Assembly (NCBI GenBank): GCA_947472765.1
Contig: CANJCM010000002.1
Location: 1-64,000 of the forward strand
Length of the DNA: 64,000 nt
Origin: Opitutia bacterium
Lineage (GTDB): Bacteria > Verrucomicrobiota > Verrucomicrobiia > Opitutales > Opitutaceae
Direction: 5' to 3'
This document shows, piece after piece, positions 47,184 to 55,892 of this stretch (the first letter of the stretch is position 1; every line of letters starts with the position of its first letter). A program made the translations under genes and the position numbers. The notes beneath the pieces were generated by a model. That model was not told where the DNA came from and searched no databases. It was given only the letters and a program-made list of their open reading frames with translations.

Positions 47184-48701
47184 ATGAAGGCACCTCGTTT
47201 CGCTGCTTTGACGCTCGCACTCCTGCTCAACGGAGTGGCTGCGCCCGCACCGGCGGCGGACTTCGGTTTGCACGAAGAGAACAACTGGCCGGCGGCCGTC
47301 CGACAGGTCACGTCCGAAGGGACCGTGCGATCCTGGAACGCGGCCGGCCCTTTCCTGTTTTACCAGCCGACCGAAGACGGGACGGCGAAAGGCTTCCGGC
47401 CGTTCTGGTTCCAGATGCACGATGCGCGCGGCGAGTTCCGGTCGGGTTACGCGCTTTATCCGCTGTTTAGTTACCGGGGCGACGAGACCACGTATCGCTG
47501 GAGTGTCTTTGAACTGATCCGCGTAATCGGTCGCCGGCCGGGAGCACCCGCGCCGACCAGCCAGTTCGAGCCCCGCGAGGAGTTCGAGTTCTGGCCGCTC
47601 TGGTTTTCCCGGACCGCCGGCGACCCGGCGGAGAGCTATCGCGGCCTTCTCCCCATTGCGGGCACGGTGCGAAACAAGCTCGGGATGGAGCGGTTTCACT
47701 GGGTGCTTTTCCCGCTGTATGCCGAGATCGAGAAACGCGGCGCGATCACGACGCACACGCCGTGGCCCTTCATTCGCGTCACGCGGGGCGCGGCGCACGG
47801 CGGTGGATTCTGGCCCTTCTACACGGCGGAGGAGCGTACCGGCGTTTCCCGATCCGTGCACTACCTGTGGCCGCTGGGCTTCGACATCACGCGCCAGCCG
47901 TCGCCCGACGATCCGCCGGGGACGCGGCCGCGGCGCGACGTTGGGTTCCTCCCGTTTTACGCCCGCAGCACCGGCCCGGGGTTCCTGAACCTCAGCATCG
48001 GCTGGCCGTTCTTTGGCTACACCGAGCAAGTTCAGCCCGTCCGCTATTTTGAGACGCGCTACTTCTGGCCGCTGTTCGTGCAGGGACGGGGCGACGAGCG
48101 CTTCGTCAACCGCTGGGGTCCATTCTACACGCACTCCGTGAAACGCGGCTACGACAAGCGCTGGTACGCGTGGCCGCTTGTGCGCCGGGCGCAGTGGGAG
48201 GAGCAGGGACTGCTCCGCACGAAGACCCAGTTGCTCTACTTCCTCTACGTCTCGCACCGCCAGCGCAGCCTCGCCCACCCGGAGTTGCCGGAGGGGAAGC
48301 TCACGCACTACTGGCCGCTGCTCAGCACGTGGGACAACGGGGCGGGCCGCCGGCAGTGGCAGTTCCTCAGCCCGTTCGACGTGCTGTTTCCCGGCAACGC
48401 CAAGGTCCACCACGCGTGGACGCCGCTCTTCACCCTGGCCCGGCACGATCAGACCGCCCCGGGAGAAACCCGAACCTCGCTGCTGTGGGACGCGATCACG
48501 TGGCGGCAACATGCCCGGCGCGACGAGCGCGAGTTTCATCTGGGTCCGCTGTTCAGCGTCGTCACGCAGGCCGGGCAGAGACGCGTCGCCTTCGGCAATG
48601 GACTTTTCGGCTTCCAGCGCGCGCCCCACGGAGGCTGGCGGACGTTCTGGTTAGATTTTCCTCAGAAAGCGGCTACCACTACCGCTCGTTCCGGCCCATG
48701 A
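47184..48701 (+). CDS. Exported aromatic 'WPLF'-repeat protein, first gene of the Mla-type operon
   Basis: A 505-residue protein from the ATG at 47184 (the TTG one codon earlier is ignored). A signal peptide is clear ('FAALTLALLLNGVAAPAPAAD'). The mature protein is built of about a dozen short units ending in Trp-Pro-hydrophobic-aromatic phrases: 'FRPFWFQ', 'LYPLFSYRG', 'FWPLWF', 'LFPLYAEI', 'FWPFYTAEE', 'IGWPFFGYTE', 'YFWPLFVQGRGD', 'YAWPLVRR', 'HYWPLLS'. The spacing (20-40 residues, alternating polar and aromatic residues) suggests paired beta strands of an outer-membrane barrel or a propeller. Its stop overlaps the mlaE ATG (ATGA), so it is translationally coupled to the lipid-transport genes. 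The family is not recognised. Confidence 0.75.
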   Translation: MKAPRFAALTLALLLNGVAAPAPAADFGLHEENNWPAAVRQVTSEGTVRSWNAAGPFLFYQPTEDGTAKGFRPFWFQMHDARGEFRSGYALYPLFSYRGDETTYRWSVFELIRVIGRRPGAPAPTSQFEPREEFEFWPLWFSRTAGDPAESYRGLLPIAGTVRNKLGMERFHWVLFPLYAEIEKRGAITTHTPWPFIRVTRGAAHGGGFWPFYTAEERTGVSRSVHYLWPLGFDITRQPSPDDPPGTRPRRDVGFLPFYARSTGPGFLNLSIGWPFFGYTEQVQPVRYFETRYFWPLFVQGRGDERFVNRWGPFYTHSVKRGYDKRWYAWPLVRRAQWEEQGLLRTKTQLLYFLYVSHRQRSLAHPELPEGKLTHYWPLLSTWDNGAGRRQWQFLSPFDVLFPGNAKVHHAWTPLFTLARHDQTAPGETRTSLLWDAITWRQHARRDEREFHLGPLFSVVTQAGQRRVAFGNGLFGFQRAPHGGWRTFWLDFPQKAATTTARSGP

Positions 48702-49450
48702 AACCATTTGTACGCGTCTTGGAAGGGGTGGGCAGCACCGTGCAACTCATGGTGCGGGCCGCCTATTTCCTGCCCACGCTGCCGCGGCAGTTCGGCCGGT
48801 TCATCGACCAATGCTACCTGATCGGCTACACGACGCTGCCGATCGTCGCGATCCTCAGCTTCTTCATCGGCAGCGTGCTCGCCCTCCAGGCGGGCTATGC
48901 GGCGCAGAATCTCGGACCGAAGCAGTTCATCGGCCTTCTCGTGGGACTCTCCATGGCGCGTGAACTCGCCCCGGTGATGGTCGCAGTCCTGCTGGCCGGC
49001 CGCGTCGGTTCCGCGATCGCCGCCGAGCTCGCCTCGATGAAGGTTTATCAGGAAATCGACGCGCTGGAGACGATGAACATCCCGCCGGTGCGCATGCTCG
49101 TCATGCCCCGACTCGTCGCCGTGGTCGTGATGATGCCCGTCCTGACGATCATCGCCGATCTGGTGGGCTGGTTCGGCGGTGCGATTGTCGCCAAGTACAC
49201 CGACTTCATCGCGATCGAGCCGGCGTCCTACTTTGCGACGATGCGGCAGTACATGGATTTTGGCGATGTCATGAACGGCCTGGTCAAGGCGGAGGCCTTC
49301 GGCTTCGTGGTCGTGCTCGTTTGCTGTAACATCGGACTCAACACCCGCGGCGGCCCGCGCGAGATCGGCGCCGCCGTGACGCGCGCAGTCGTCACGTCCC
49401 TCATCATCATCCTCGTGCTCGACTACTTCGTCACCAAGGCGCTCTCCTGA
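48698..49450 (+). CDS. mlaE: MlaE-family ABC transporter permease
   Basis: A 250-residue inner-membrane permease of the Mla/Mce lipid transporter class. The track's ORF (from 48170) starts inside the preceding gene; the ATG at 48698 gives the normal length. 'QCYLIGYTTLPIVAILSFFIGSVLALQ', 'GLSMARELAPVMVAVLLAGRVGSAIAAELASMKVYQEIDALETMNI' (the coupling region contacting the ATPase) and 'CNIGLNTRGGPREIGAAVTRAVVTSLIIILVLDYFVT' are the family landmarks. It forms a dimer with two MlaF ATPases and binds the MlaD hexamer. Confidence 0.96.
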   Translation: MKPFVRVLEGVGSTVQLMVRAAYFLPTLPRQFGRFIDQCYLIGYTTLPIVAILSFFIGSVLALQAGYAAQNLGPKQFIGLLVGLSMARELAPVMVAVLLAGRVGSAIAAELASMKVYQEIDALETMNIPPVRMLVMPRLVAVVVMMPVLTIIADLVGWFGGAIVAKYTDFIAIEPASYFATMRQYMDFGDVMNGLVKAEAFGFVVVLVCCNIGLNTRGGPREIGAAVTRAVVTSLIIILVLDYFVTKALS

Positions 49451-49452
49451 TC

Positions 49453-50259
49453 ATGTCCGAGAGCACCCACACCACCAATCCGTTCAGCGCGGTCCAAACG
49501 CCCGCCGTGGGCGTCAAGATCCAGCATCTCTCGAAGAGCTTCGGTACCGTTGAGGTGCTCAAGGATGTCTCATTCGAGGTCCAGCCCGGGGAGATCTTTG
49601 TGCTCATGGGCCCGAGCGGCTCGGGCAAGAGCGTCCTTCTGAAGCACATTGTCGGACTCGAGTTGCCCACGTCCGGTCAGGTGCTCGTCGACGGCAAGGA
49701 CGCCGCCGCCGAGGAAACCCGCGAACAGGTGCGCATGGCCCTCGTGTTCCAGGCGGGCGCGCTCTTCAACTCGCTCTCCGTCTACGACAATCTCGCGCTC
49801 TACCCGCGCGAGCATCGGGTGGGTAAGGAGAGCGAAATCCGCGAGAAGGTCATGCGGGCGCTCCAGATCCTGTCGCTCGACAACGCCGCGGCCAAGTTCC
49901 CCTCGGAACTGTCCGGTGGCATGCGCAAGCGCGTCGCCATCGCCCGCGCGCTCGTGATGGAGCCGCAGTTGATGCTCTACGACGAGCCGACGAGCGAACT
50001 CGACCCGGTCATGTCCGCGACCATCGCCGAGATTATTGCCACGCTGAAAGAGGAGTACCACGTGACCAGCATCGTGGTGTCGCACGATCGCGACCTGACC
50101 CTCGCGATTGGCGAGCGCGTGGGGATCCTGATGGGCGGCAAGCTGCTCTTCCTCGGCAATGGCGCCGAGCTCCGCGCGCCCAAGGATCCGAAGATTGCGG
50201 ATTTCCTGAGTCCGAAGATCGATGTGAAGAATCCCCGTTTTCGCCAATTGGAGACCTGA
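49453..50259 (+). CDS. mlaF: MlaF-family ABC transporter ATPase
   Basis: A 268-residue ATPase, 2 nt after mlaE. Walker A 'GPSGSGKSVLLKHIVGL', Q-loop 'ALVFQAGALFNSLSVYDNLAL', signature 'LSGGMRKRVAIARALVMEP', Walker B 'LMLYDEPTSELDPV' and H-loop 'IVVSHDRDL' are complete. The tail 'FLSPKIDVKNPRF' extends past the nucleotide-binding domain. It energises phospholipid transfer across the periplasm. Confidence 0.97.
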   Translation: MSESTHTTNPFSAVQTPAVGVKIQHLSKSFGTVEVLKDVSFEVQPGEIFVLMGPSGSGKSVLLKHIVGLELPTSGQVLVDGKDAAAEETREQVRMALVFQAGALFNSLSVYDNLALYPREHRVGKESEIREKVMRALQILSLDNAAAKFPSELSGGMRKRVAIARALVMEPQLMLYDEPTSELDPVMSATIAEIIATLKEEYHVTSIVVSHDRDLTLAIGERVGILMGGKLLFLGNGAELRAPKDPKIADFLSPKIDVKNPRFRQLET

Positions 50260-50262
50260 ACC

Positions 50263-51255
50263 ATGAACAATGCCCAACAAACCGCCCGGGTCGGACTTTT
50301 CTTCCTCCTCGGCATCGCCCTCATCTGGGTGACCTTCGAAACCCTCAGCGGCGGAAAAGTCTTTCAGGACAAAGGCTATCAACTCATCGCCGGCTTCGAG
50401 AGCCTCAAGGAGCTCAAGGAGGGTGACGAAGTCCGGATGGCCGGCGTCAAAATCGGCGAGGTTCTCCACACCCGGCTGGCCGGCCGTCACGCCGAGGCCG
50501 TGCTGCGGATCGGCTCGCAATTCAGGGTCAAGAACGACGCGACCGCGACGATCGTGATGGCCGGACTCATCGGCACGAACTACATCGGCATCGATCTTGG
50601 ATCGCGGGATGCGCCGGATTTGGTGGCCGGCGCGGAAATCCGCACGAAGAACACGCCCGACATCAATTCTGTCATGTCCGAGATCGGCCAGCTCAGCCAG
50701 AAGCTCGAGGGCGCGCTCGGTAATCTCGGCACCGCCCTCGGCGACGATCCGAACAAGCCGGGTATCATCCAGAAGATCGACACCCTCCTGACCGAGAACC
50801 GGGAAAAAATCGGCGGCACCCTCGCGAACATCCAACAGATCACGGACAAGGTGAACAAAGGCGAAGGCACCCTCGGCCGACTGGTCAGCGACCCGAAACT
50901 GCACGACGAGCTCGTTTCCACGATCGAAGAGATCAAGCGCAGCGCCACCGAGGCGAAGACGATGATCGCGAGTGCCCAGGCCATCGTGGATCAGGTGAAA
51001 ACCGGCCAGGGCCCGGTCGGCACGCTCATCTACGACCAGAAGGCCGGCGACGACCTCAAGACCACCATCGCGAACCTTCGCTCGGTGTCCGACAAAATCG
51101 CCCGCGGTGAAGGCACGCTCGGCAAGCTGCTCAACGACGACACGATGCTGCGCGATACGCAGGCCATCATCAAGAAGGTGGATCGCACCCTCGACGGCTT
51201 GGACGATACCGGCCCGATCAGCGCCGTCGGCGCCGTGGCGAACGGCTTGTTCTAG
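50263..51255 (+). CDS. mlaD: MCE-domain (MlaD-like) substrate-binding protein
   Basis: A 330-residue inner-membrane-anchored periplasmic protein, 3 nt after mlaF. A single helix at residues about 10-28 ('VGLFFLLGIALIWVTFETL') precedes the MCE domain (about 38-120, 'ELKEGDEVRMAGVKIGEVLHTRL', 'ATATIVMAGLIGTNYIGIDLGS'). The C-terminal 200 residues are helical with three near-repeats, 'GEGTLGRLVSDPKLHDEL', 'GQGPVGTLIYDQKAGDDL' and 'GEGTLGKLLNDDTMLRD'. That region is longer than in E. coli MlaD (about 183 residues) and may extend the hexamer as a tube across the periplasm. mlaB, mlaC and mlaA homologues are not seen here. Confidence 0.93.
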   Translation: MNNAQQTARVGLFFLLGIALIWVTFETLSGGKVFQDKGYQLIAGFESLKELKEGDEVRMAGVKIGEVLHTRLAGRHAEAVLRIGSQFRVKNDATATIVMAGLIGTNYIGIDLGSRDAPDLVAGAEIRTKNTPDINSVMSEIGQLSQKLEGALGNLGTALGDDPNKPGIIQKIDTLLTENREKIGGTLANIQQITDKVNKGEGTLGRLVSDPKLHDELVSTIEEIKRSATEAKTMIASAQAIVDQVKTGQGPVGTLIYDQKAGDDLKTTIANLRSVSDKIARGEGTLGKLLNDDTMLRDTQAIIKKVDRTLDGLDDTGPISAVGAVANGLF

Positions 51256-51365
51256 GTTTCCGCCTCTGGCGGAAACCGAGGCGGCGCCAAGCGCCGCGAG
51301 GGGACAATCGGAGACCGGCTGCTTCGCAGCCGGTCTCAAACCAAGGTTTCCGAGGAGCGGAAACC
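51255..51365. repeat. Cluster of three hairpins between convergent mlaD and argG
   Basis: GGTTTCCGCCTCTGGCGGAAACC, GAGACCGGCTGCTTCGCAGCCGGTCTC and GGTTTCCGAGGAGCGGAAACC follow one another, with the first and third sharing the GGTTTCCG/CGGAAACC arms. None has a T-tract. They overlap the stop codons on both sides and probably act as bidirectional terminators or mRNA 3' stabilisers. Confidence 0.6.
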
Positions 51366-52591
51366 TATACTTTGGGACCGCCCTGGGCGATATTCCGCGC
51401 CCGGAGCCGGAGACCGTTGAGGCGGATGAAGCCGGTGGCGTCGCTCTGGTTGTACCAGCTCTTCACGCCTTCCATCGACGCGATATGCGGATCGTAGAGC
51501 GAGTACTTCGACTTCCGGCCGCAGGTGATGATGTTGCCCTTGTAGAGCTTGAGCCGGACGGTGCCGCTGACGTAGCGCTGGCTCTCGTCGACGAGCGCCT
51601 GCAGCGCCTCGCGTTCCGGGGCGTACCAGAACCCGTAGTAAACGAGTTCGCCGTATTTCGGGATCAGCGAGTCACGGAGATGCATGACCTCGCGGTCCAT
51701 CGTCAACGACTCCACCTGGCGGTGCGCCTGCATGAGGATCGTGCCGCCCGGGGTCTCGTACACGCCGCGCGACTTCATGCCGACGAAACGATTCTCGACC
51801 AGGTCAACACGGCCGATGCCGTGCTTGCCGCCGAGCTTGTTCAGGGTCCGCAGCACGCCGGCGGGCGAGAGCCGCTTGCCGTTGACCGCGATACAGTCGC
51901 CGCGCTCGAACTCGAGATCGACGTACTCCGCGCGATTCGGGGCGTCCTCGGGTGAAACCGAGAGCTTGAACATCCCTTTGTTCTCCTTGGTCGTCGGATC
52001 GAACCACGGGTCCTCGAGAATTCCGGCCTCGTAGGAGATGTGGAGGAGATTGCGGTCCATCGAATACGGCTTCTTCAACGAGGCCTCGACGGGGATCTTG
52101 TGCTTCGCGCAGTACGCGATCATTTCGGCCCGGCCGGGAAACTGATCGCGGAAGGTGTCGATCTTCCAGGGTGCGAGAATCGTCAGCTTCGGATTCAGCG
52201 CCATGTAGGTGAGCTCGAACCGGCACTGGTCGTTGCCCTTGCCGGTGGCGCCGTGCGCGACGGTGTCGGCCTTTTCCTTCTTTGCGATTTCCACCTGCGC
52301 CTTCGCAATCAACGGACGGGCGATGGACGTACCCAGATAATATTGGCCCTCGTAGATCGCATTCGCGCGCACCATCGGAAAGATGAAGTCGCGGGCGAAC
52401 TCCTCGACCAGATCGAGCGTGTAGTGCTTCGAGGCTCCGGTGGCGCGGGCCTTCTGCGGCAGGCCGTCGAGCTCCTCCTCCTGACCGATGTCCGCGGCGA
52501 AGGTGATAATCTCCGCCTCGAAGGTTTCACGAAGCCACTTGACGATGACGGACGTGTCGAGGCCGCCCGAGTAAGCGAGGACGATTTTCAT
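51365..52591 (-). CDS. argG: Argininosuccinate synthase
   Basis: A 408-residue cytosolic enzyme joining citrulline and aspartate with ATP. '[20 protein letters not shown]' is the conserved N-terminal PP-loop, so the start is certain. '[22 protein letters not shown]' and '[27 protein letters not shown]' are diagnostic. The start codon is preceded by GACCCTTCCTC rather than a purine-rich site. It is the arginine gene furthest left in the cluster, separated from argF by the broken pilin gene. Confidence 0.97.
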   Translation of the reverse strand: MKIVLAYSGGLDTSVIVKWLRETFEAEIITFAADIGQEEELDGLPQKARATGASKHYTLDLVEEFARDFIFPMVRANAIYEGQYYLGTSIARPLIAKAQVEIAKKEKADTVAHGATGKGNDQCRFELTYMALNPKLTILAPWKIDTFRDQFPGRAEMIAYCAKHKIPVEASLKKPYSMDRNLLHISYEAGILEDPWFDPTTKENKGMFKLSVSPEDAPNRAEYVDLEFERGDCIAVNGKRLSPAGVLRTLNKLGGKHGIGRVDLVENRFVGMKSRGVYETPGGTILMQAHRQVESLTMDREVMHLRDSLIPKYGELVYYGFWYAPEREALQALVDESQRYVSGTVRLKLYKGNIITCGRKSKYSLYDPHIASMEGVKSWYNQSDATGFIRLNGLRLRARNIAQGGPKV

Positions 52592-52828
52592 GAGGAAGGG
52601 TCAGTGTGGGGAGAACGCGCGGCCGCCGGCAAAATAAAAACGTGCCGTGGCCGCACCGCGGTCAGCACGATGCGACGCCACTGCCCGCCATTCGTGATAT
52701 CGCTTAGAACCCCTGCGGAGATTACACATTCGGCTTCACACCGGCTTTACCCCTGAGGGATTGAAGCCCCGGCACCTCCGGATCCAATCTGATGCCGTCA
52801 GCTCACCCGTTCGAGTCCACCACTCCCC

Positions 52829-53307
52829 ATGTATTCGCCGCTTTGCCGCCCTGCCCTTCGTTCTCGTGCGGGCTTCACCCTGGTCGAGATCATGATCGTG
52901 GTCGTAATCATCGGGTTGCTCGCCGCCATGCTATTCCGGCGCTGAAGCGCGTGCAGCAGTCGGCGCGGAATAACCGTTTCATCAACGATCTTCGGGTCTT
53001 CACCCAGTCCTTTGAGCAGTACGCGCTGGAGAATGGCGCCTGGCCGCCGAACGTCGGCAACGCCGTCGTGCCGGCCAACATGACCACGGCCCTGCAAATC
53101 TCCGTCTGGCGAAACGTGAACTCCGTCGGCGGACAGTGGAACTGGGATCGCGGCCTCAACGGCTTCACCGCCGCCGTCTCCACCACGAACGTCACCGCGT
53201 CCGATGAGCAAATGACCGACATCGACCGGAAGATCGATGACGGCGAACTCGAGACCGGCCTGTTCCAAAAAACGAACGGCCGCTTCTCCTGGATCATGGA
53301 AAACTGA
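52829..53307 (+). pseudogene. Type IV pilin-like protein, frameshifted in the N-terminal helix
   Basis: From the ATG at 52829 the frame encodes a classical prepilin leader and helix, 'SRAGFTLVEIMIVVVIIGLLAAM', then hits TGA after three codons. The next frame continues exactly as a pilin should, 'AIPALKRVQQSARNNRFINDLRVFTQSFEQYALENGAWP', to a stop at 53305-53307. Restoring one G at 52930 (ATG-GCT-ATT-CCG) rejoins the two into about 160 residues. Prepilin peptidase would cleave before Phe in 'G-FTLVE'. The pseudopilin/DUF-type body ('GNAVVPANMTTALQISVW') suggests a minor pilin or T2SS-like pseudopilin. The gene converges on argF. Confidence 0.8.
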
Positions 53308-54246
53308 TCAGCGGCGGGCCTGCGCCAGCGTGGCGAGAATCGCCTTCTGCATATGCAGGCGGTTCTCAGCCTGGTCGAAAATCACCGAGCGCGGATTGTC
53401 GAGCACCTCCGGCATGACCTCCTCGCCGGGGTGCGCCGGCAGGCAATGCATGAAGAGCGCATCGGGCTTCGCCGCGGCGAAAATCCTGCCGGTCACCGCA
53501 TAAGGCTGCAGGACCCGCCGGCGCTCGCGGCTTTCCTCCTCCTTGCCCATGCTCACCCAGACGTCCGTGTAGACGACGTCGGCGCCGCGCACCGCCTCCA
53601 GCGGATCGGTCGTGAACTGATAGCCGCCGGAGAATCCCGACTTTGCGAGCAAGGCATCCAACTCCGGGCCGGGCGCGAACGAGGCCGGTCCGGCCAGCGA
53701 GATCTTCATCCCAAAATGGTTGGCCCCGAGCACCCACGAATTCGCCATGTTGCACGCCGTGTCGCCCAGAAAGGCGATCTTCCGGCCGCGCAACGCCGGC
53801 ACCAAAGCGCCGGCCCCGGCCCACTTTTCCGCCATCGTGAAGGCGTCGGCGTAGATCTGGCAGGGATGCAGGAAATCCGTCAGCCCGTTGATCACCGGCA
53901 CGCTGCCGGACGTCGCCAGCCGCTCGACGTCACTGTGTTGAAAAGTCCTCACCACCAAGCCGTGCACGAACCGTGACAGCACCCGGGCCGTGTCCTCCAC
54001 TGACTCGCCGCGCCCCAACTGGATGTCCCCCGCGTTCAGGAAAAGCGGATTGCCGCCGAGTTCATGAATCCCGACCTCGAAGGAAACCCGTGTGCGCGTC
54101 GAAGATTTCGCAAAAATCAGCGCCCACGTCTGGCCGGCGAGCGGCCGCGCATGCGAGCCGCGCTGCGTCTTGAAGTCGCGGGCCTGCGCAAAGAGTTCCG
54201 GCAATTCGGACTCCTTGAAGTCGGTTTCCTTGAGAAAATGCCTCAT
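53308..54246 (-). CDS. argF: Ornithine carbamoyltransferase
   Basis: A 312-residue enzyme converting ornithine and carbamoyl phosphate to citrulline. The start 'MRHFLKETDFKESELPELF' matches OTCs; the track's extension is repeat sequence. Carbamoyl-phosphate loop 'FAKSSTRTRVSFEVGI', 'FLHPCQIYADAFTMAE' and the ornithine-binding 'FMHCLPAHPGEEVMPEVLD' are intact. 'FEVGIHELGG' and 'SMGKEEE' are also typical. It is the third gene of argB-argD-argF. Confidence 0.96.
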   Translation of the reverse strand: MRHFLKETDFKESELPELFAQARDFKTQRGSHARPLAGQTWALIFAKSSTRTRVSFEVGIHELGGNPLFLNAGDIQLGRGESVEDTARVLSRFVHGLVVRTFQHSDVERLATSGSVPVINGLTDFLHPCQIYADAFTMAEKWAGAGALVPALRGRKIAFLGDTACNMANSWVLGANHFGMKISLAGPASFAPGPELDALLAKSGFSGGYQFTTDPLEAVRGADVVYTDVWVSMGKEEESRERRRVLQPYAVTGRIFAAAKPDALFMHCLPAHPGEEVMPEVLDNPRSVIFDQAENRLHMQKAILATLAQARR

Positions 54247-54424
54247 GAAAACCGTCGGGTCTAGCTGCCGGGGCCGCCCCGGACGAGGGAAAAGTTTCGC
54301 GGGGCCCGCACAGCGCGCGACCGACCGCGCCGGCGGCTGTGTCGGGCCAACCGGCCGGTGGACGCCGGACCGAACGGTCACCCTGCGCTCAAGCTGGAGC
54401 GGACAAGACAGTCGGAACGAAATT

Positions 54425-54486
54425 CGGGCGTGGACGAGCCCCGCCCCTACGAGGGACTTCGTCGGGGCGCGCCTCGTGCGCGCCCC
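54425..54486. repeat. GC-rich palindromic interspersed repeat (family A, copy 2)
   Basis: GGGCGTGGACGAGCCCCGCCC and GGGGCGCGCCTCGTGCGCGCCCC lie in the argD-argF gap. They correspond to the reversed pair at 23115-23184. The translated motif 'DEPRPYE...RRGAPRARP' in spurious ORFs on both copies confirms relatedness. Confidence 0.7.
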
Positions 54487-54523
54487 GCTCCCTTCATTTC
54501 ACCCAAGATCCAAAACGAGGCGT

Positions 54524-55741
54524 CTACGCCTTCGCCGCCAGGACTTCGCGAAAGATCTCCACCGCGCGCTGCAATTCGGCCACCGAAGCGTTCAACGGCG
54601 GCAGCAATCGCACGACGTTGCCGCCCGCGCTCGGGGCGAGGAGGCCGCGTTCGCGCAGGGCCGCGAGATATGGCGCGGGATCAGACGCCATTTGCACCCC
54701 GACGAGATAGCCGAACCCCCGGACCCCGAGCACCTGCTGGGGAAAATCAGCCGCGAGTTGCTGCAGGGACGCAATCCAGGGACCGCTTTGCGTTCGCACC
54801 TGCTCCAGCAGGTTGTCGCGCTCGATGACATCGAGCACCGCGAGCGCCGCGGCGCAGGCCAGCGGCGTCCCGCCGAAAGTGGTGCCGTGGTTGCCCGGAT
54901 GAAAGAGATCCGCGTACCGGTCAGAAACCCACATCGAGCCGATGGGAAATCCGCCGCCGAGTCCCTTGGCCATGCCAATCGCATCGGGATGCACCCCTGC
55001 ATGCTCGAAGGCGTAGAACTGGCCCGTGCGGCCCACCCCGCACTGCACTTCGTCGAGGAGGAGCAGAATCTTCCGCTCGTCGCACAGCCGGCGCAGCCCC
55101 CGCAGGAACTCGGGCGTGCAGGGGTTGATGCCGCTCTCGCCCTGAATCGTCTCGAGGAAGATGGCGGCCGTCGCGTCATCGACCAGATCGACGAAGCTCT
55201 GGAGATTGTTGATTTCGCCGAACGCGAAGCCGGGCACGAGCGGACGGAAACCGTGCTGAATCTTTTCCTGCGGCGTCGCGCTCATGCCGCCATAGGTGCG
55301 GCCGTGGAAGGCGTTCTTCGCGCAGATGATTTTGTAACACTTTGCCTCTTCGCCGGACTTCTGGACCCCGTGCAAACGCGCGAGCTTGATCAGCGCCTCG
55401 TTCGCCTCCGCGCCGCTGTTGCAGAAGAACACCCGGCCGGGCCCGGCGTAGCGGACGATTCGCCGGGCGAGTTCGCCCTGCTGCGGATTGCGGAAGAGAT
55501 TGCTGACGTGAATCAACTCGGCCGCCTGGCGCTGCACCGCGGAAACCCAATGCGGGTGGCAATGCCCCAGCGCGCTGACGGCAATGCCCGAGGTGAAGTC
55601 GAGGTAGGCGTTGCCGGCGTCGTCCCAGACCTTCGTCCCGCTGCCGCGCACCAGGGTGAGGGCCGGACGGGCATAGTTCTTCAGGACGTGCGCGTCGTAG
55701 AGTTCGGCGGTGCTGGTGCGGACGATCGTGGGCGACGTCAT
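54524..55741 (-). CDS. argD: Acetylornithine aminotransferase
   Basis: A 405-residue PLP enzyme of fold type I, class III. It makes N-acetylornithine from N-acetylglutamate semialdehyde. 'LDFTSGIAVSALGHCHPHWV', 'VFFCNSGAEANEALIKLAR' (cofactor phosphate loop), 'FHGRTYGGMSATPQEKIQ', 'LLLLDEVQCGVGRTGQFYAFEHAGVHPDAIGMAKGLGGGFPIG' (with the PLP lysine) and 'HGTTFGGTPLACAAALAVLD' are all intact. It lies between argB (150 nt) and argF (277 nt) on the same strand, with repeats in both gaps. Confidence 0.95.
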   Translation of the reverse strand: MTSPTIVRTSTAELYDAHVLKNYARPALTLVRGSGTKVWDDAGNAYLDFTSGIAVSALGHCHPHWVSAVQRQAAELIHVSNLFRNPQQGELARRIVRYAGPGRVFFCNSGAEANEALIKLARLHGVQKSGEEAKCYKIICAKNAFHGRTYGGMSATPQEKIQHGFRPLVPGFAFGEINNLQSFVDLVDDATAAIFLETIQGESGINPCTPEFLRGLRRLCDERKILLLLDEVQCGVGRTGQFYAFEHAGVHPDAIGMAKGLGGGFPIGSMWVSDRYADLFHPGNHGTTFGGTPLACAAALAVLDVIERDNLLEQVRTQSGPWIASLQQLAADFPQQVLGVRGFGYLVGVQMASDPAPYLAALRERGLLAPSAGGNVVRLLPPLNASVAELQRAVEIFREVLAAKA

Positions 55742-55744
55742 TTT

Positions 55745-55856
55745 GGAATTTCGATTCTCGATTTTGGATTGGGAAGCCAGGCGCTCGCTGCTCGATTGCC
55801 GGCCTTCGACGTTCGGGGGTTGGGAATCGAAAATCGAGAATCCAAAATCGAAAATC
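55745..55856. repeat. AT-rich inverted repeat between argB and argD
   Basis: TTTCGATTCTCGATTTTGG (left) faces GAATCGAAAATCGAGAATCC and CAAAATCGAAAATCC (right). The arms are built of short TCGATTTT/AAAATCGA units and are AT-rich against a GC-rich background, so this is a distinct element family. Confidence 0.6.
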
Positions 55857-55892
55857 CACTCAGCCGCGCGGATTGCCGCGCGGCCAGTGTGC

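Noticed and set aside
48170-48697. Extended N-terminus of mlaE as drawn in the ORF track
   Set aside because: The extension is a second frame of the WPLF-repeat gene; the ATG at 48698 gives the normal MlaE length and a 4-nt coupling overlap.
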